From NCBI RefSeq assembly GCF_004296575.1, contig NZ_SAYT01000001.1, forward strand, positions 490,906-554,905: DNA of 64,000 nucleotides, written 5' to 3'. Made by a program: the position numbers and the translations under genes. The DNA is from Dyella amyloliquefaciens. GTDB taxonomy: Bacteria; Pseudomonadota; Gammaproteobacteria; Xanthomonadales; Rhodanobacteraceae. Within the stretch, counting starts at the first letter, position 1; each line of letters starts with the position of its first letter. Shown here piece after piece: positions 1 to 7,753 of this stretch. The notes beneath the pieces were generated by a model. It was not told the DNA's origin, did no database searches, and worked only from the letters and a program-made list of their open reading frames with translations.

Positions 1-20
1 GCGCGATCAGCACCGTGAAC

Positions 21-138
21 CCTTCTCCCTCCGGGAGAAGGTGGCGGCAGCCGGATGAGGGTGCGGTCGGAGCGCGGGGTAATGGGCGCTCAGGTAACAC
101 CGAACCCTCTCCCCAATCCCTCTCCCGGGGGAGAGGGG
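21..138. repeat. Two R2 palindromic repeats
   Basis: Two copies of the C/T-rich palindrome lie here. The first (21-66) has a CTTCTCCCTCCGGGAGAAG core followed by a GATGAGGGTGCGG tail; the second (105-138) is CCCTCTCCCC AATCC CTCTCCC GGGGGAGAGGGG. The second copy ends directly against the stop codon of the GDSL hydrolase at 139, so on the minus strand it would sit at the 3' end of that transcript as a strong hairpin without a U-tract. Confidence 0.75.
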
Positions 139-735
139 CTATATGGCAAGCATGCGGCGCGCGACGGGCAGCGCCGCCTCCATCCACAGCGTGTACTGCG
201 CTGCAGACGGATGCAGTCCGTCCTCGGCGAGCAGCGCCGGGTGCTGGCGGGAAATGCCCGTGATATCGACCCAGTACGCACCGGTCGCGTTGACCTCGTC
301 GGCGGCGATGGCGTTATAGACGTCCAAATCGCGAGCGATCTGGGCGATGTCGCGTCCACTCGCCTGGGCGAACGGTGTCACGCCCCAATCGGGAATCGAC
401 AGTACCAGCACGCGACCCGGTCGCCCGCCGGCCAGGTCAGCCGAACGTCCAAGCATGCGCCGGAATTCCTCCCGATAATCGTCCGCGCTGCGCCCGCGGT
501 ACTGATTGTTCACCCCGATCAGCAGGCTGACCAGGTCGTAGGGCGGCGCGAAGGCCGTAACGTCCATGGCCGCGGACAGCTCGTCCGTGGTCCAGCCCGT
601 CGTGGCGACGATCAGCGGATCGTCCAGCGCGATGCCTTCGCCACGCAGTCGGGTGGCCAGCTGGACCGGCCAGCGTCCGGCCTCGGGCACGCCCTCGCCG
701 ATCGAGTACGAGTCGCCCAGCGCGAGATAGCGCAT
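139..735 (-). CDS. SGNH/GDSL-type esterase or lipase-like hydrolase
   Basis: A 198-residue protein of the SGNH/GDSL hydrolase family, which cleaves ester bonds of lipids, acylated sugars or similar substrates. The block I motif GDS with the nucleophilic Ser is at residues 7-9 (ALGDSYSIGEG), a block III-like GVNNQYRG follows near residue 80, and the C-terminal DGLHPS supplies the Asp-His of the triad. No signal peptide is visible, so it is probably cytoplasmic. The start at 735 places the GDS motif at the usual distance from the N terminus; the longer open frame upstream lies inside the aminotransferase gene. It lies 5 bp downstream of that aminotransferase gene and is probably cotranscribed. 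The substrate cannot be inferred. Confidence 0.85.
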   Translation of the reverse strand: MRYLALGDSYSIGEGVPEAGRWPVQLATRLRGEGIALDDPLIVATTGWTTDELSAAMDVTAFAPPYDLVSLLIGVNNQYRGRSADDYREEFRRMLGRSADLAGGRPGRVLVLSIPDWGVTPFAQASGRDIAQIARDLDVYNAIAADEVNATGAYWVDITGISRQHPALLAEDGLHPSAAQYTLWMEAALPVARRMLAI

Positions 736-740
736 GGCGC

Positions 741-1982
741 TCAGGCCACGGCGGCGCGCGGTTTCTGCACGGCGGCCATGCCGGCCAGCACGCGCTCGAT
801 GCGCACGAATACCTCGCGGATCTGCTCCGGCTGCGGCAGCAGGGTCAGGCGCAGGTGGCGGCTGTGCGGCACGTTGAAGCTGCTGCCGGGCACCACCAGC
901 ACCGACTCCTCTTCCAGCAGGCGCAACGCAAACGCGTTGTCGTCGAAGTCGGCAAGGCGGTCGGCGCGCACGCGCGGGAACGCATACAGCGCGCCGGCGG
1001 GCGCCACGATGTCGAGGAACTGGCTGGCGGCGACGCCTTCCAGCGCCGCGCGGCGTGCCTCGTGCAGGCGGCCGCCCTCGGCGGTCAGCGTCTGGATGGT
1101 CGGCGCGCTCTGCAGCGCCGGGCGCACGGCCCACTGTGCGGTGACGTTCGCACACAGGCGCAGCGCGGCCAGCAATTGCAGCGCATCGCGGTAATCGGCG
1201 GTTTTCGACGGATCGCCAGAAAGGCTCATCCAGCCCACGCGGTAGCCGCAGGCGCGGTGCACCTTGCTCAGGCCGCCGAAGCTGACGCAGGGCAGGTCGC
1301 CCGCCACGGCGGCGAGCGGCTGGAACGGGGTGCCGTCGTAGAGGATTTCGTCGTAGATCTCGTCGCTCAACAGGAGCAGGCGGTGCTTCGCTGCGATGGC
1401 GACGATGCGCTCCAGCAGCTCGCGCGGATACACAGCGCCGGTCGGGTTGTTTGGATTGATCAGCACCAGGGCGCGCGTGCGCGGCGTCACCAGCGACTCG
1501 ATCTCGTCCGGATCGGGCAGGTGGCCGTGCTCGGCGAGGCAGCGGTAGTAGCGCGGCTTGCCGTCGTTGAGGATGGTGGCGGCGCTCCACAGCGGATAGT
1601 CCGGGCTGGGCAGCAGCACCTCGTCGCCCGGCTGCAGCAGGGCGCGCAGGCTCAGGTCGATCAGTTCGCTGACGCCATTGCCGACGAAGATCCGTTCCAC
1701 GTCCACGCCCTGGGCACCGCGGTGGCGCTGCTGGGCGGCGATGGCCTCGCGGGCCTCTTCCAGGCCCTGCTCGTGGCCATAGGCCTCGCTGTCCTGCAGA
1801 TGGCGTGCAATGGCCTCGCGCAGGTGCGCGGGGGTCTCGAAGCCGTAGCGACCGGGATTGCCGATGTTGAGCTTGATGATCGGGAGGCCGGCAGCCTCGA
1901 GCTCACGCGATCGCCGGGTCAGTGCGCCACGGATTTCATAGCGCACATCCGCCAGGTGCGCACTGGGTTTGATCGAGGCCAA
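741..1982 (-). CDS. alaA: PLP-dependent aminotransferase, AlaA-like (alanine transaminase)
   Basis: A 413-residue class I/II fold-type I aminotransferase. Seen: NPNNPTG at 176-182, SDEIYDE around 206-212 and the Schiff-base lysine in SFGGLSKVHRACGYRVGW (Lys240), followed by the phosphate-binding Arg. Length and the GLSKVHRACGYRVGW signature resemble the alanine/glutamate-pyruvate aminotransferase AlaA of enterobacteria (about 405 residues), which interconverts pyruvate plus glutamate with alanine plus 2-oxoglutarate in the cytoplasm. It is the first gene of a probable two-gene unit with the GDSL hydrolase. It is divergent from rsgA, with the shared promoter region at about 1983-2121. Other aminotransferases of this subfamily have broader substrates, so the exact specificity is inference. 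Confidence 0.85.
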   Translation of the reverse strand: MASIKPSAHLADVRYEIRGALTRRSRELEAAGLPIIKLNIGNPGRYGFETPAHLREAIARHLQDSEAYGHEQGLEEAREAIAAQQRHRGAQGVDVERIFVGNGVSELIDLSLRALLQPGDEVLLPSPDYPLWSAATILNDGKPRYYRCLAEHGHLPDPDEIESLVTPRTRALVLINPNNPTGAVYPRELLERIVAIAAKHRLLLLSDEIYDEILYDGTPFQPLAAVAGDLPCVSFGGLSKVHRACGYRVGWMSLSGDPSKTADYRDALQLLAALRLCANVTAQWAVRPALQSAPTIQTLTAEGGRLHEARRAALEGVAASQFLDIVAPAGALYAFPRVRADRLADFDDNAFALRLLEEESVLVVPGSSFNVPHSRHLRLTLLPQPEQIREVFVRIERVLAGMAAVQKPRAAVA

Positions 1983-2121
1983 CGCGAGCGTCCTTCGTTA
2001 TAGGTGTTGTTGCGGCGCAAGAAAGTTGCCGCTTTCCGCATCCTAGCAGCGTCCAGACGCTGGATGGGAGGCAGGATTGGCCTCATTTCGGGCTTTTTCG
2101 AGGCAAGGCATAATCGGCCCC

Positions 2122-3177
2122 ATGACGGATGCCCAAATCATCGAACGACTGCACCGTATCGGCTGGCGTGGCGACGCGCTGCCCCCCGAGGGGAGGCAGC
2201 TTGCGCGTGTCGTGGCGCAACATCGTGCGGGCTACGAACTGCACGACGGCGAGCACCTGTTCGGGGCCCAGCCGGCGGGCCATTTCCTCAAGCGCAGCCT
2301 GGATCCGGCCGAACGTCCGGCGGTGGGGGATTTCGTCGAGATCGAGCCGGGCAAGCCGCCGCATATCGTCAAGGTGCAGCCGCGTCGCACGGTGCTCTCG
2401 CGCGCCGCTGCCGGCGAGCGCTACGAGCGGCAGCTGATCGCCACCAATATCGACTATGTCCTGGTGCTCACCGGTCTCGACGGCGATTTCAATCCGTCGC
2501 GCATCGAGCGCTACCTGTCGCTTACCGAGGGTTCCGGCGCGCAGCCGGTCGTGCTGCTCAGCAAGCTCGACACCCGTAATGATGCCGTCGAGCTGCTTGC
2601 CGCGCTGCGCGAGCGGCTGCCGGCGGGCACGCCCATTCATGCGATCAACGGCAAGGATCCGGCCAGCGCGACGCTGCTGCTGCCGTATCTGCAGCTGGGC
2701 GACAGCGCCGTACTGGTGGGGTCGTCAGGCGCGGGCAAGTCCACGCTCACCAACACCTTGCTGGGCACCGAGAGGATGGCGACCAGCGCGGTGCGCGACC
2801 ACGACAGCCGCGGGCGCCACACCACGACGTACCGCGCGCTGCTGCAGTTGCCCAGCGGCGGTTGCCTGATCGATACGCCAGGCATGCGCGAGCTCAAGCT
2901 GACCGGCGAGGAGAACCTCGACCTGTTCGCCGACATCGACGCGCTGGCCGAACAGTGCCGCTTCGCCGATTGCGGGCACGGCAGTGAACCGGGTTGCGCG
3001 GTGCAGGCGGCGCTGGACAGCGGCGACCTGTCGGCCGAGCGCTGGCGCAACTACCTGAAGCTGCGGGACGAGCGCGAAGAGCAGGCTTCCACGCTCGAAG
3101 CGAAACTGCGCCGGCAGCGCGGTGGCCGGCCGGCAGCGCGGCCGCACGGCCACAAGCATTCGCGCGACCGCGAATAA
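2122..3177 (+). CDS. rsgA: Ribosome small subunit-dependent GTPase RsgA
   Basis: A 351-residue circularly permuted GTPase that acts late in 30S subunit maturation. The order of motifs shows the permutation: an N-terminal OB-fold region, then G4 (LSKLD), G1/P-loop GSSGAGKST (Lys206), RHTTTY switch region and G3 DTPGMREL. The C terminus has the zinc-binding domain CRFADCGHGSEPGCAV and a basic tail. An in-frame ATG exists at 2077 but 2122 gives MTDAQIIERL and the normal family length. It is transcribed divergently from the aminotransferase. The following gene starts 73 bp downstream with its own ribosome-binding site. Confidence 0.95.
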   Translation: MTDAQIIERLHRIGWRGDALPPEGRQLARVVAQHRAGYELHDGEHLFGAQPAGHFLKRSLDPAERPAVGDFVEIEPGKPPHIVKVQPRRTVLSRAAAGERYERQLIATNIDYVLVLTGLDGDFNPSRIERYLSLTEGSGAQPVVLLSKLDTRNDAVELLAALRERLPAGTPIHAINGKDPASATLLLPYLQLGDSAVLVGSSGAGKSTLTNTLLGTERMATSAVRDHDSRGRHTTTYRALLQLPSGGCLIDTPGMRELKLTGEENLDLFADIDALAEQCRFADCGHGSEPGCAVQAALDSGDLSAERWRNYLKLRDEREEQASTLEAKLRRQRGGRPAARPHGHKHSRDRE

Positions 3178-3250
3178 CTGACCGCTCCGGTTTTGCTGCG
3201 TCGACGCCCGAAAGCACTACTATCGGGCGATCGATACACGGGGAGCGGGC

Positions 3251-3730
3251 ATGCAGCGGCTTTCGTCGCCTTCCACCTTTTTCTACAAGCGGGTGTTTCC
3301 CGTGTTCTGGTTCGGCTTTCTATCGCTGGTGCTCGCAGCAGGCCTGTTCGGCACCGTGCTTGCGCATCAGCGCGATCTCTGGCCCATGCTGGTGGCGCCG
3401 ATTTTCATGATGGTTATCGGCATAGTGCTGTTCAGGGCCTTGCTGTTCGACCTGGTCGACGAGGTCTGGCTGGAAGGTAACCAGCTGGTGGTGAAGCAGA
3501 AGGGCGAACCCTCGCGGATCGATCTCGCCAATGTCATCAACGTCGATTCGTCGACCATGACCAACCCGCCGCGCATCACGCTGATGCTTCGCACCGAATC
3601 CTCGCGCCTGGGCAAGTCCGTGGCCTTCATACCTGCAGGGTCGCGTGGCCTGTTCGCCGCATTCAGGCCCAACCCCATCGCCACTGACCTGATCCAGCGC
3701 ATCGATGCCTTGCGCGGGAGGCCGGCATGA
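3251..3730 (+). CDS. Small membrane protein of unknown function, coupled to the DUF1704 gene
   Basis: A 159-residue protein I do not recognise. Two hydrophobic segments are visible (about residues 15-40, FWFGFLSLVLAAGLFGTVLA, and 45-70, LWPMLVAPIFMMVIGIVLF), followed by a roughly 85-residue soluble domain that looks beta-rich (WLEGNQLVVKQKGEPSRIDL). The ATG at 3251 follows a purine-rich GGGGAGCGGG ribosome-binding sequence. Its stop overlaps the start of the next gene by 4 bases (ATGA at 3727-3730), which suggests translational coupling, so the two products may act together. A PH-like membrane-associated fold is possible but not demonstrated. Confidence 0.7.
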   Translation: MQRLSSPSTFFYKRVFPVFWFGFLSLVLAAGLFGTVLAHQRDLWPMLVAPIFMMVIGIVLFRALLFDLVDEVWLEGNQLVVKQKGEPSRIDLANVINVDSSTMTNPPRITLMLRTESSRLGKSVAFIPAGSRGLFAAFRPNPIATDLIQRIDALRGRPA

Positions 3731-4998
3731 GTGCGACCACCAGCGTTCCGCCTTCCTTGCAGCGCTACGCCGACCTCGACCAGCGCCTGCTTGCCGCGGT
3801 GAAGGGCATCCGCATCCTGTCCTCGGTGGCGTGGCCCGCCTCGCTGGAAGACCGCATGATCGCGGCCTACGCGAAGGGGCAGTTCAGCCTTCCCGAGGTG
3901 AGCTACCAGGCGCCGGATTTTTCCGCCGAGCGCGCGGAACTGGCGGCTATCGAACGCGAAGCCGGCTATGACGATCCGATGGGCGAATACCTGTGCCGTA
4001 CGGCCGAGTCCTGGCGTATCGCGGCGGAAATGCTCGAGGCGGTGGGCACCAAGAACGTGACCGCGCCGTCCATCGTGCTCTATGGACGTCCGGGCGACGT
4101 GATTCCCGGCAGCGACCGCAGCAATCTGGATGCGGCGCGCTATTTCGTCGAGCTCGCAGACGAGCTGGGTTCGGAAATGATCGCCGACGACGAGATCGTG
4201 AACCTCAGCGCCGAGCAGCTGCGCGCCGACCTCACGAAGGCGCTCGACGACTTCTTCGGCGAGCCGATCATTTCAGTGGAAGTGGATCCGGAACTCACCG
4301 CCAAGGCCGCGGCAGGAGCCACTCGCATCCGTCTTCGCGGAGGCACCCGCTTCAGCGAGTACGACCGTCACCAGTTGCTGGCGCACGAGGCGCTGGTGCA
4401 TTCGCTCACCGCGCTCAACGGGCGCGCGCAGCCGGTGCTGGCATCGCTGGCGCGTACCTCGCCGCGCGTCACGGCCACGCAGGAAGGCTTGGCGGTGTTT
4501 GCCGAGCTGATCTCCGGTGCGATCGACATCTCGCGTTTGAAACGAATCAGCCTGCGCATCCTGGCCATCGACATGGCGCTCAGCGGCGCGGACTTCGTCG
4601 AGGTCTACCAGTTCTTCAGCAACTGCGGGCAGAGTCCGGCCGACAGCTTCCATTCCGCGCAGCGCGTGTTCCGTGGCGTCCCGCTCACCGGTGGCGCAGC
4701 CTTCGCCAAGGACAACGTCTACCTGTCGGGCCTGCTCACCGTGCACACGTTCTTCCGCTGGGCGCTGAAGCAGCGGCGCATGGACATGCTGCGTCATTTG
4801 TTCGCGGGCAAGCTCGCCCTGCATGACGTGATCAGCCTGCAGCCGTACTTCGAGTCCGGGGCCATCGCGCCGCCGCGCTGGCTGCCTCCATGGATGCAGC
4901 ACGTGCACGGACTGGCCGGCAAGCTGGCGTTTTCGCTGTTCGTCAACCGCATCCACATGGGCAAGGTGCAGGCCGAGACGCTGTCGCTCAGCTTGTAG
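3727..4998 (+). CDS. DUF1704/QEGLA-motif protein (MATCAP-type metallopeptidase family), copy 1
   Basis: A 423-residue protein of the family annotated as flavohemoglobin expression-modulating QEGLA motif protein (DUF1704). Seen: HEALVH at residues 220-225, a HExxxH zinc motif, and ATQEGLAVF with Glu253 as the likely third ligand. The same arrangement occurs in the eukaryotic tubulin detyrosinase MATCAP family, so a metallocarboxypeptidase activity is plausible; a bacterial substrate is not known to me. Cytoplasmic by appearance, with no signal peptide. It overlaps the preceding membrane-protein gene by 4 bases. A clear paralogue lies on the other strand at 44203-45531. Confidence 0.85.
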   Translation: MSATTSVPPSLQRYADLDQRLLAAVKGIRILSSVAWPASLEDRMIAAYAKGQFSLPEVSYQAPDFSAERAELAAIEREAGYDDPMGEYLCRTAESWRIAAEMLEAVGTKNVTAPSIVLYGRPGDVIPGSDRSNLDAARYFVELADELGSEMIADDEIVNLSAEQLRADLTKALDDFFGEPIISVEVDPELTAKAAAGATRIRLRGGTRFSEYDRHQLLAHEALVHSLTALNGRAQPVLASLARTSPRVTATQEGLAVFAELISGAIDISRLKRISLRILAIDMALSGADFVEVYQFFSNCGQSPADSFHSAQRVFRGVPLTGGAAFAKDNVYLSGLLTVHTFFRWALKQRRMDMLRHLFAGKLALHDVISLQPYFESGAIAPPRWLPPWMQHVHGLAGKLAFSLFVNRIHMGKVQAETLSLSL

Positions 4999-5160
4999 CA
5001 AGCTATCCGTCACGCACGAAAGTCCATGATTTCAGGGCTGTGACGGCCCCATACGTGACCGGATCGCTGCATTGCTCCATGGGGCCGGGCCCCACGGGTG
5101 ATACCATGACTGCCTGCCGCCATGGCGGCCCCAACTCCCCCTTATCGATCAACACATCCC

Positions 5161-7452
5161 ATGTCCCTTCCCGAAGATCTGCGCAACGCTGCTCTCGAGT
5201 ACCACCGCTTTCCGCGTCCCGGCAAGATCAAGGTTTCCGCCACCAAGCCCATGGTGACGCAGCGCGACCTCGCGCTGGCCTATTCGCCCGGCGTCGCCTA
5301 CGCGTGCGAAGCCATCGTGGAAGACCCCAAGGTCGCCAGCGAAGTCACCGCACGCGGCAACCTGGTGGCGGTGATCACCAATGGCACCGCGGTGCTCGGC
5401 CTCGGCGACATCGGCCCGCTGGCCGGCAAGCCGGTGATGGAAGGCAAGGGCGTGCTGTTCCAGAAGTTCGCCGGCATCGATGTGTTCGACATCGAGATCA
5501 ATGAGCGCGACCCGGACAAACTAGTCGACATCATCGCCTCGCTGGAGCCGACCTTCGGCGGCATCAACCTCGAGGACATCAAGGCGCCGGAGTGCTTCAT
5601 CGTCGAGCGCAAGCTGCGCGAGCGCATGAAGATCCCCGTGTTCCACGACGACCAGCACGGCACCGCGATCATCGTCGGCGCGGCCATCGTCAACGCGCTC
5701 GAAGTGGTCGGCAAGAAGATCGAAGACGTGAAGCTCGCCACCACCGGCGTGGGCGCCGCGGGCATTGCCTGCCTGGACATGCTGGTGGCGCTGGGCCTCA
5801 AGCCCGAGCACATCCTCGCGTTCGATCGCGAAGGCGTGCTGTACACCGGCCGCGACCAGATGGATCCGGACAAGCAGCGTTACGCGCGCGATACCGACAA
5901 GCGCACGCTTGCCGAGATCGTGGAAGGCGTGGATGTGTTCCTCGGCCTGTCGGCCGGCGGCATCCTCAAGCCCGAGATGGTCGCCACCATGGCGGACAAG
6001 CCGATCATCCTCGCGCTGGCCAACCCCAATCCCGAGATCAGCCCGGAAGACGCCAAGAAGGTGCGCCCGGACTGCATCATCGCCACCGGCCGTTCGGACT
6101 ACCCGAACCAGGTCAACAACGCGCTGTGCTTCCCGTACATCTTCCGCGGTGCGCTCGACGTGGGCGCCACGGTCATCAACGAAGCGATGAAGACGGCCTG
6201 CGTGCGCGCCATCGCCGAACTGGCCCGCATGGAAGCCGGCGACCTTGCCAGCGCCTACGGCGGCGATGTGCCGACCTTCGGCCCGGAATACCTGATTCCC
6301 CGTCCGTTCGACCCGCGCCTGCTGGTGATGCTGGCGCCGGCCGTGGCGCAGGCGGCGATGGATTCGGGCGTGGCCGCGCGTCCCATCGTGGACATGGACG
6401 CCTACAAGGAAAAGCTCGGCCAGTTCATCTACCGCACGGGCCTGCTGATGAAGCCGGTGTACGAGCGCGCACGCGCGGACACCAAGCGTGTGGTCTACGC
6501 CGAAGGCGAGGAAGAGACCGTGCTGCGCGCCGTGCAGACGGTGATCGATGAGCGCCTCGCGTTCCCGGTCCTGATCGGCCGCCCCGACGTGATCGAGACG
6601 CGCATCCAGCGCCTGGGCCTGCGCATGCGCCAAGGCGTCGATTTCGAACTCACCAACATCAACGACGATCCGCGTTTCAACGAGTACTGGCAGCAGTACC
6701 ACGCGCTCACCGAGCGTCGTGGCGTGAGCCCGGCGGCGGCGAAGAACCTGATGCGTTCGCGTCCCACGCTCATCGCCTCGATGATGGTCGAGCGCGGCGA
6801 AGCCGACGCGATGATCTGCGGCCTGGTCGGTCGTTTCCACAAGAAGCTCGGCTACCTGCGCAGCGTGTTCGGGCTGGATCCGGGCGTGTCCTGCACCTCG
6901 GCGATGACCGGCGTGATCAACGACCAGGGTGCGTGGTTCTTCCTCGACACCCACGTGCAGTGCGACCCGACCGCCGAGCAGATCGCCGAAGCCACGCTGC
7001 AGGCCAGCTACCGCCTGAAGCTGTTCGGCATCGAGCCGAAGATCGCGCTGCTGTCGCACTCCAACTTCGGCAGCCACGAGAACGCCAGTGCAGCCAAGAT
7101 GCGCAAGGTGCGCGAGATCCTGGTGCAGCGTGGCCCGAAGCTGGACATGGACGGCGAGATGCAGGCCGACACCGCGTGGGACGAGGCGCTGCGCCTGCGC
7201 ATGTTCCCCAACACCACGCTGAGCGGCCGCGCGAACCTGTTCGTGATGCCGAACCTCGATGCGGCCAACATCACCTACAACATGGTGCGCGTGATGACCG
7301 ATGGCGTGGCCATCGGCCCGATCCTGATGGGCATCAACAAGCCCGCGCACATCCTCACGCCGGCTTCGACGGCCCGCCGTGTGGTGAACATGACGGCGAT
7401 TGCCGCCGTCGACGCGCAGATCCGCCACGCGCAGAGCGAGCGTCGCAGCTGA
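5161..7452 (+). CDS. maeB: NADP-dependent malic enzyme with phosphotransacetylase-like C-terminal domain
   Basis: A 763-residue two-domain protein. Residues 1 to about 430 are the malic enzyme (oxidative decarboxylation of malate to pyruvate with NADP): [12 protein letters not shown], a dinucleotide-binding [25 protein letters not shown] and [13 protein letters not shown]. From about residue 430 there is a phosphotransacetylase-like domain starting at [17 protein letters not shown], which in characterised MaeB proteins is regulatory. Length matches MaeB (about 760). The start at 5161 gives [18 protein letters not shown], the family N terminus; no strong ribosome-binding site precedes it. A strong terminator follows at 7477-7506. 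With aceE downstream it feeds pyruvate metabolism. Confidence 0.95.
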   Translation: MSLPEDLRNAALEYHRFPRPGKIKVSATKPMVTQRDLALAYSPGVAYACEAIVEDPKVASEVTARGNLVAVITNGTAVLGLGDIGPLAGKPVMEGKGVLFQKFAGIDVFDIEINERDPDKLVDIIASLEPTFGGINLEDIKAPECFIVERKLRERMKIPVFHDDQHGTAIIVGAAIVNALEVVGKKIEDVKLATTGVGAAGIACLDMLVALGLKPEHILAFDREGVLYTGRDQMDPDKQRYARDTDKRTLAEIVEGVDVFLGLSAGGILKPEMVATMADKPIILALANPNPEISPEDAKKVRPDCIIATGRSDYPNQVNNALCFPYIFRGALDVGATVINEAMKTACVRAIAELARMEAGDLASAYGGDVPTFGPEYLIPRPFDPRLLVMLAPAVAQAAMDSGVAARPIVDMDAYKEKLGQFIYRTGLLMKPVYERARADTKRVVYAEGEEETVLRAVQTVIDERLAFPVLIGRPDVIETRIQRLGLRMRQGVDFELTNINDDPRFNEYWQQYHALTERRGVSPAAAKNLMRSRPTLIASMMVERGEADAMICGLVGRFHKKLGYLRSVFGLDPGVSCTSAMTGVINDQGAWFFLDTHVQCDPTAEQIAEATLQASYRLKLFGIEPKIALLSHSNFGSHENASAAKMRKVREILVQRGPKLDMDGEMQADTAWDEALRLRMFPNTTLSGRANLFVMPNLDAANITYNMVRVMTDGVAIGPILMGINKPAHILTPASTARRVVNMTAIAAVDAQIRHAQSERRS

Positions 7453-7476
7453 GCTGACGACGCAGCTTGAGCGAAC

Positions 7477-7506
7477 GAAACGGGGCCCTGGTGGCCCCGT
7501 TTTTGT
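7477..7506 (+). terminator. Rho-independent terminator of maeB
   Basis: An 8-bp perfect stem, ACGGGGCC (7480-7487) with GGCCCCGT (7493-7500), five-base loop, A-rich left flank and a TTTTTG right flank, 25 bp after the maeB stop codon. Confidence 0.9.
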
Positions 7507-7643
7507 TGCGGAAGGGCCCGGTTTTTTGCCGTGGGGGCATCCCCGGTCCGCCCCTGCCAAAACGCGGGTTGCATACCACTTTGGCGATTGCCGCCAGAAT
7601 CAATGCCCTCCATCCCATTCGCCCCCGTACTGTCTCGATCCAA

Positions 7644-7672
7644 TTGGCGAAAAAGCCCGCCGGAGCTACACT
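7644..7672 (+). promoter_or_regulatory. Putative sigma-70 promoter of aceE
   Basis: TTGGCG at 7644-7649 and TACACT at 7667-7672 are separated by exactly 17 bases, a good vegetative promoter match, about 80 bp upstream of the aceE start. It lies in the 301-bp gap between the maeB terminator and aceE; nothing else was recognised in that gap. Confidence 0.55.
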
Positions 7673-7753
7673 CAGAGGGTTTCCCGCCTCCCGCGCCGGA
7701 GGCGTCCACCTATTGCCGCGCCAACCCCCAGGCGCCGCGGAGAGAAGCTCCCC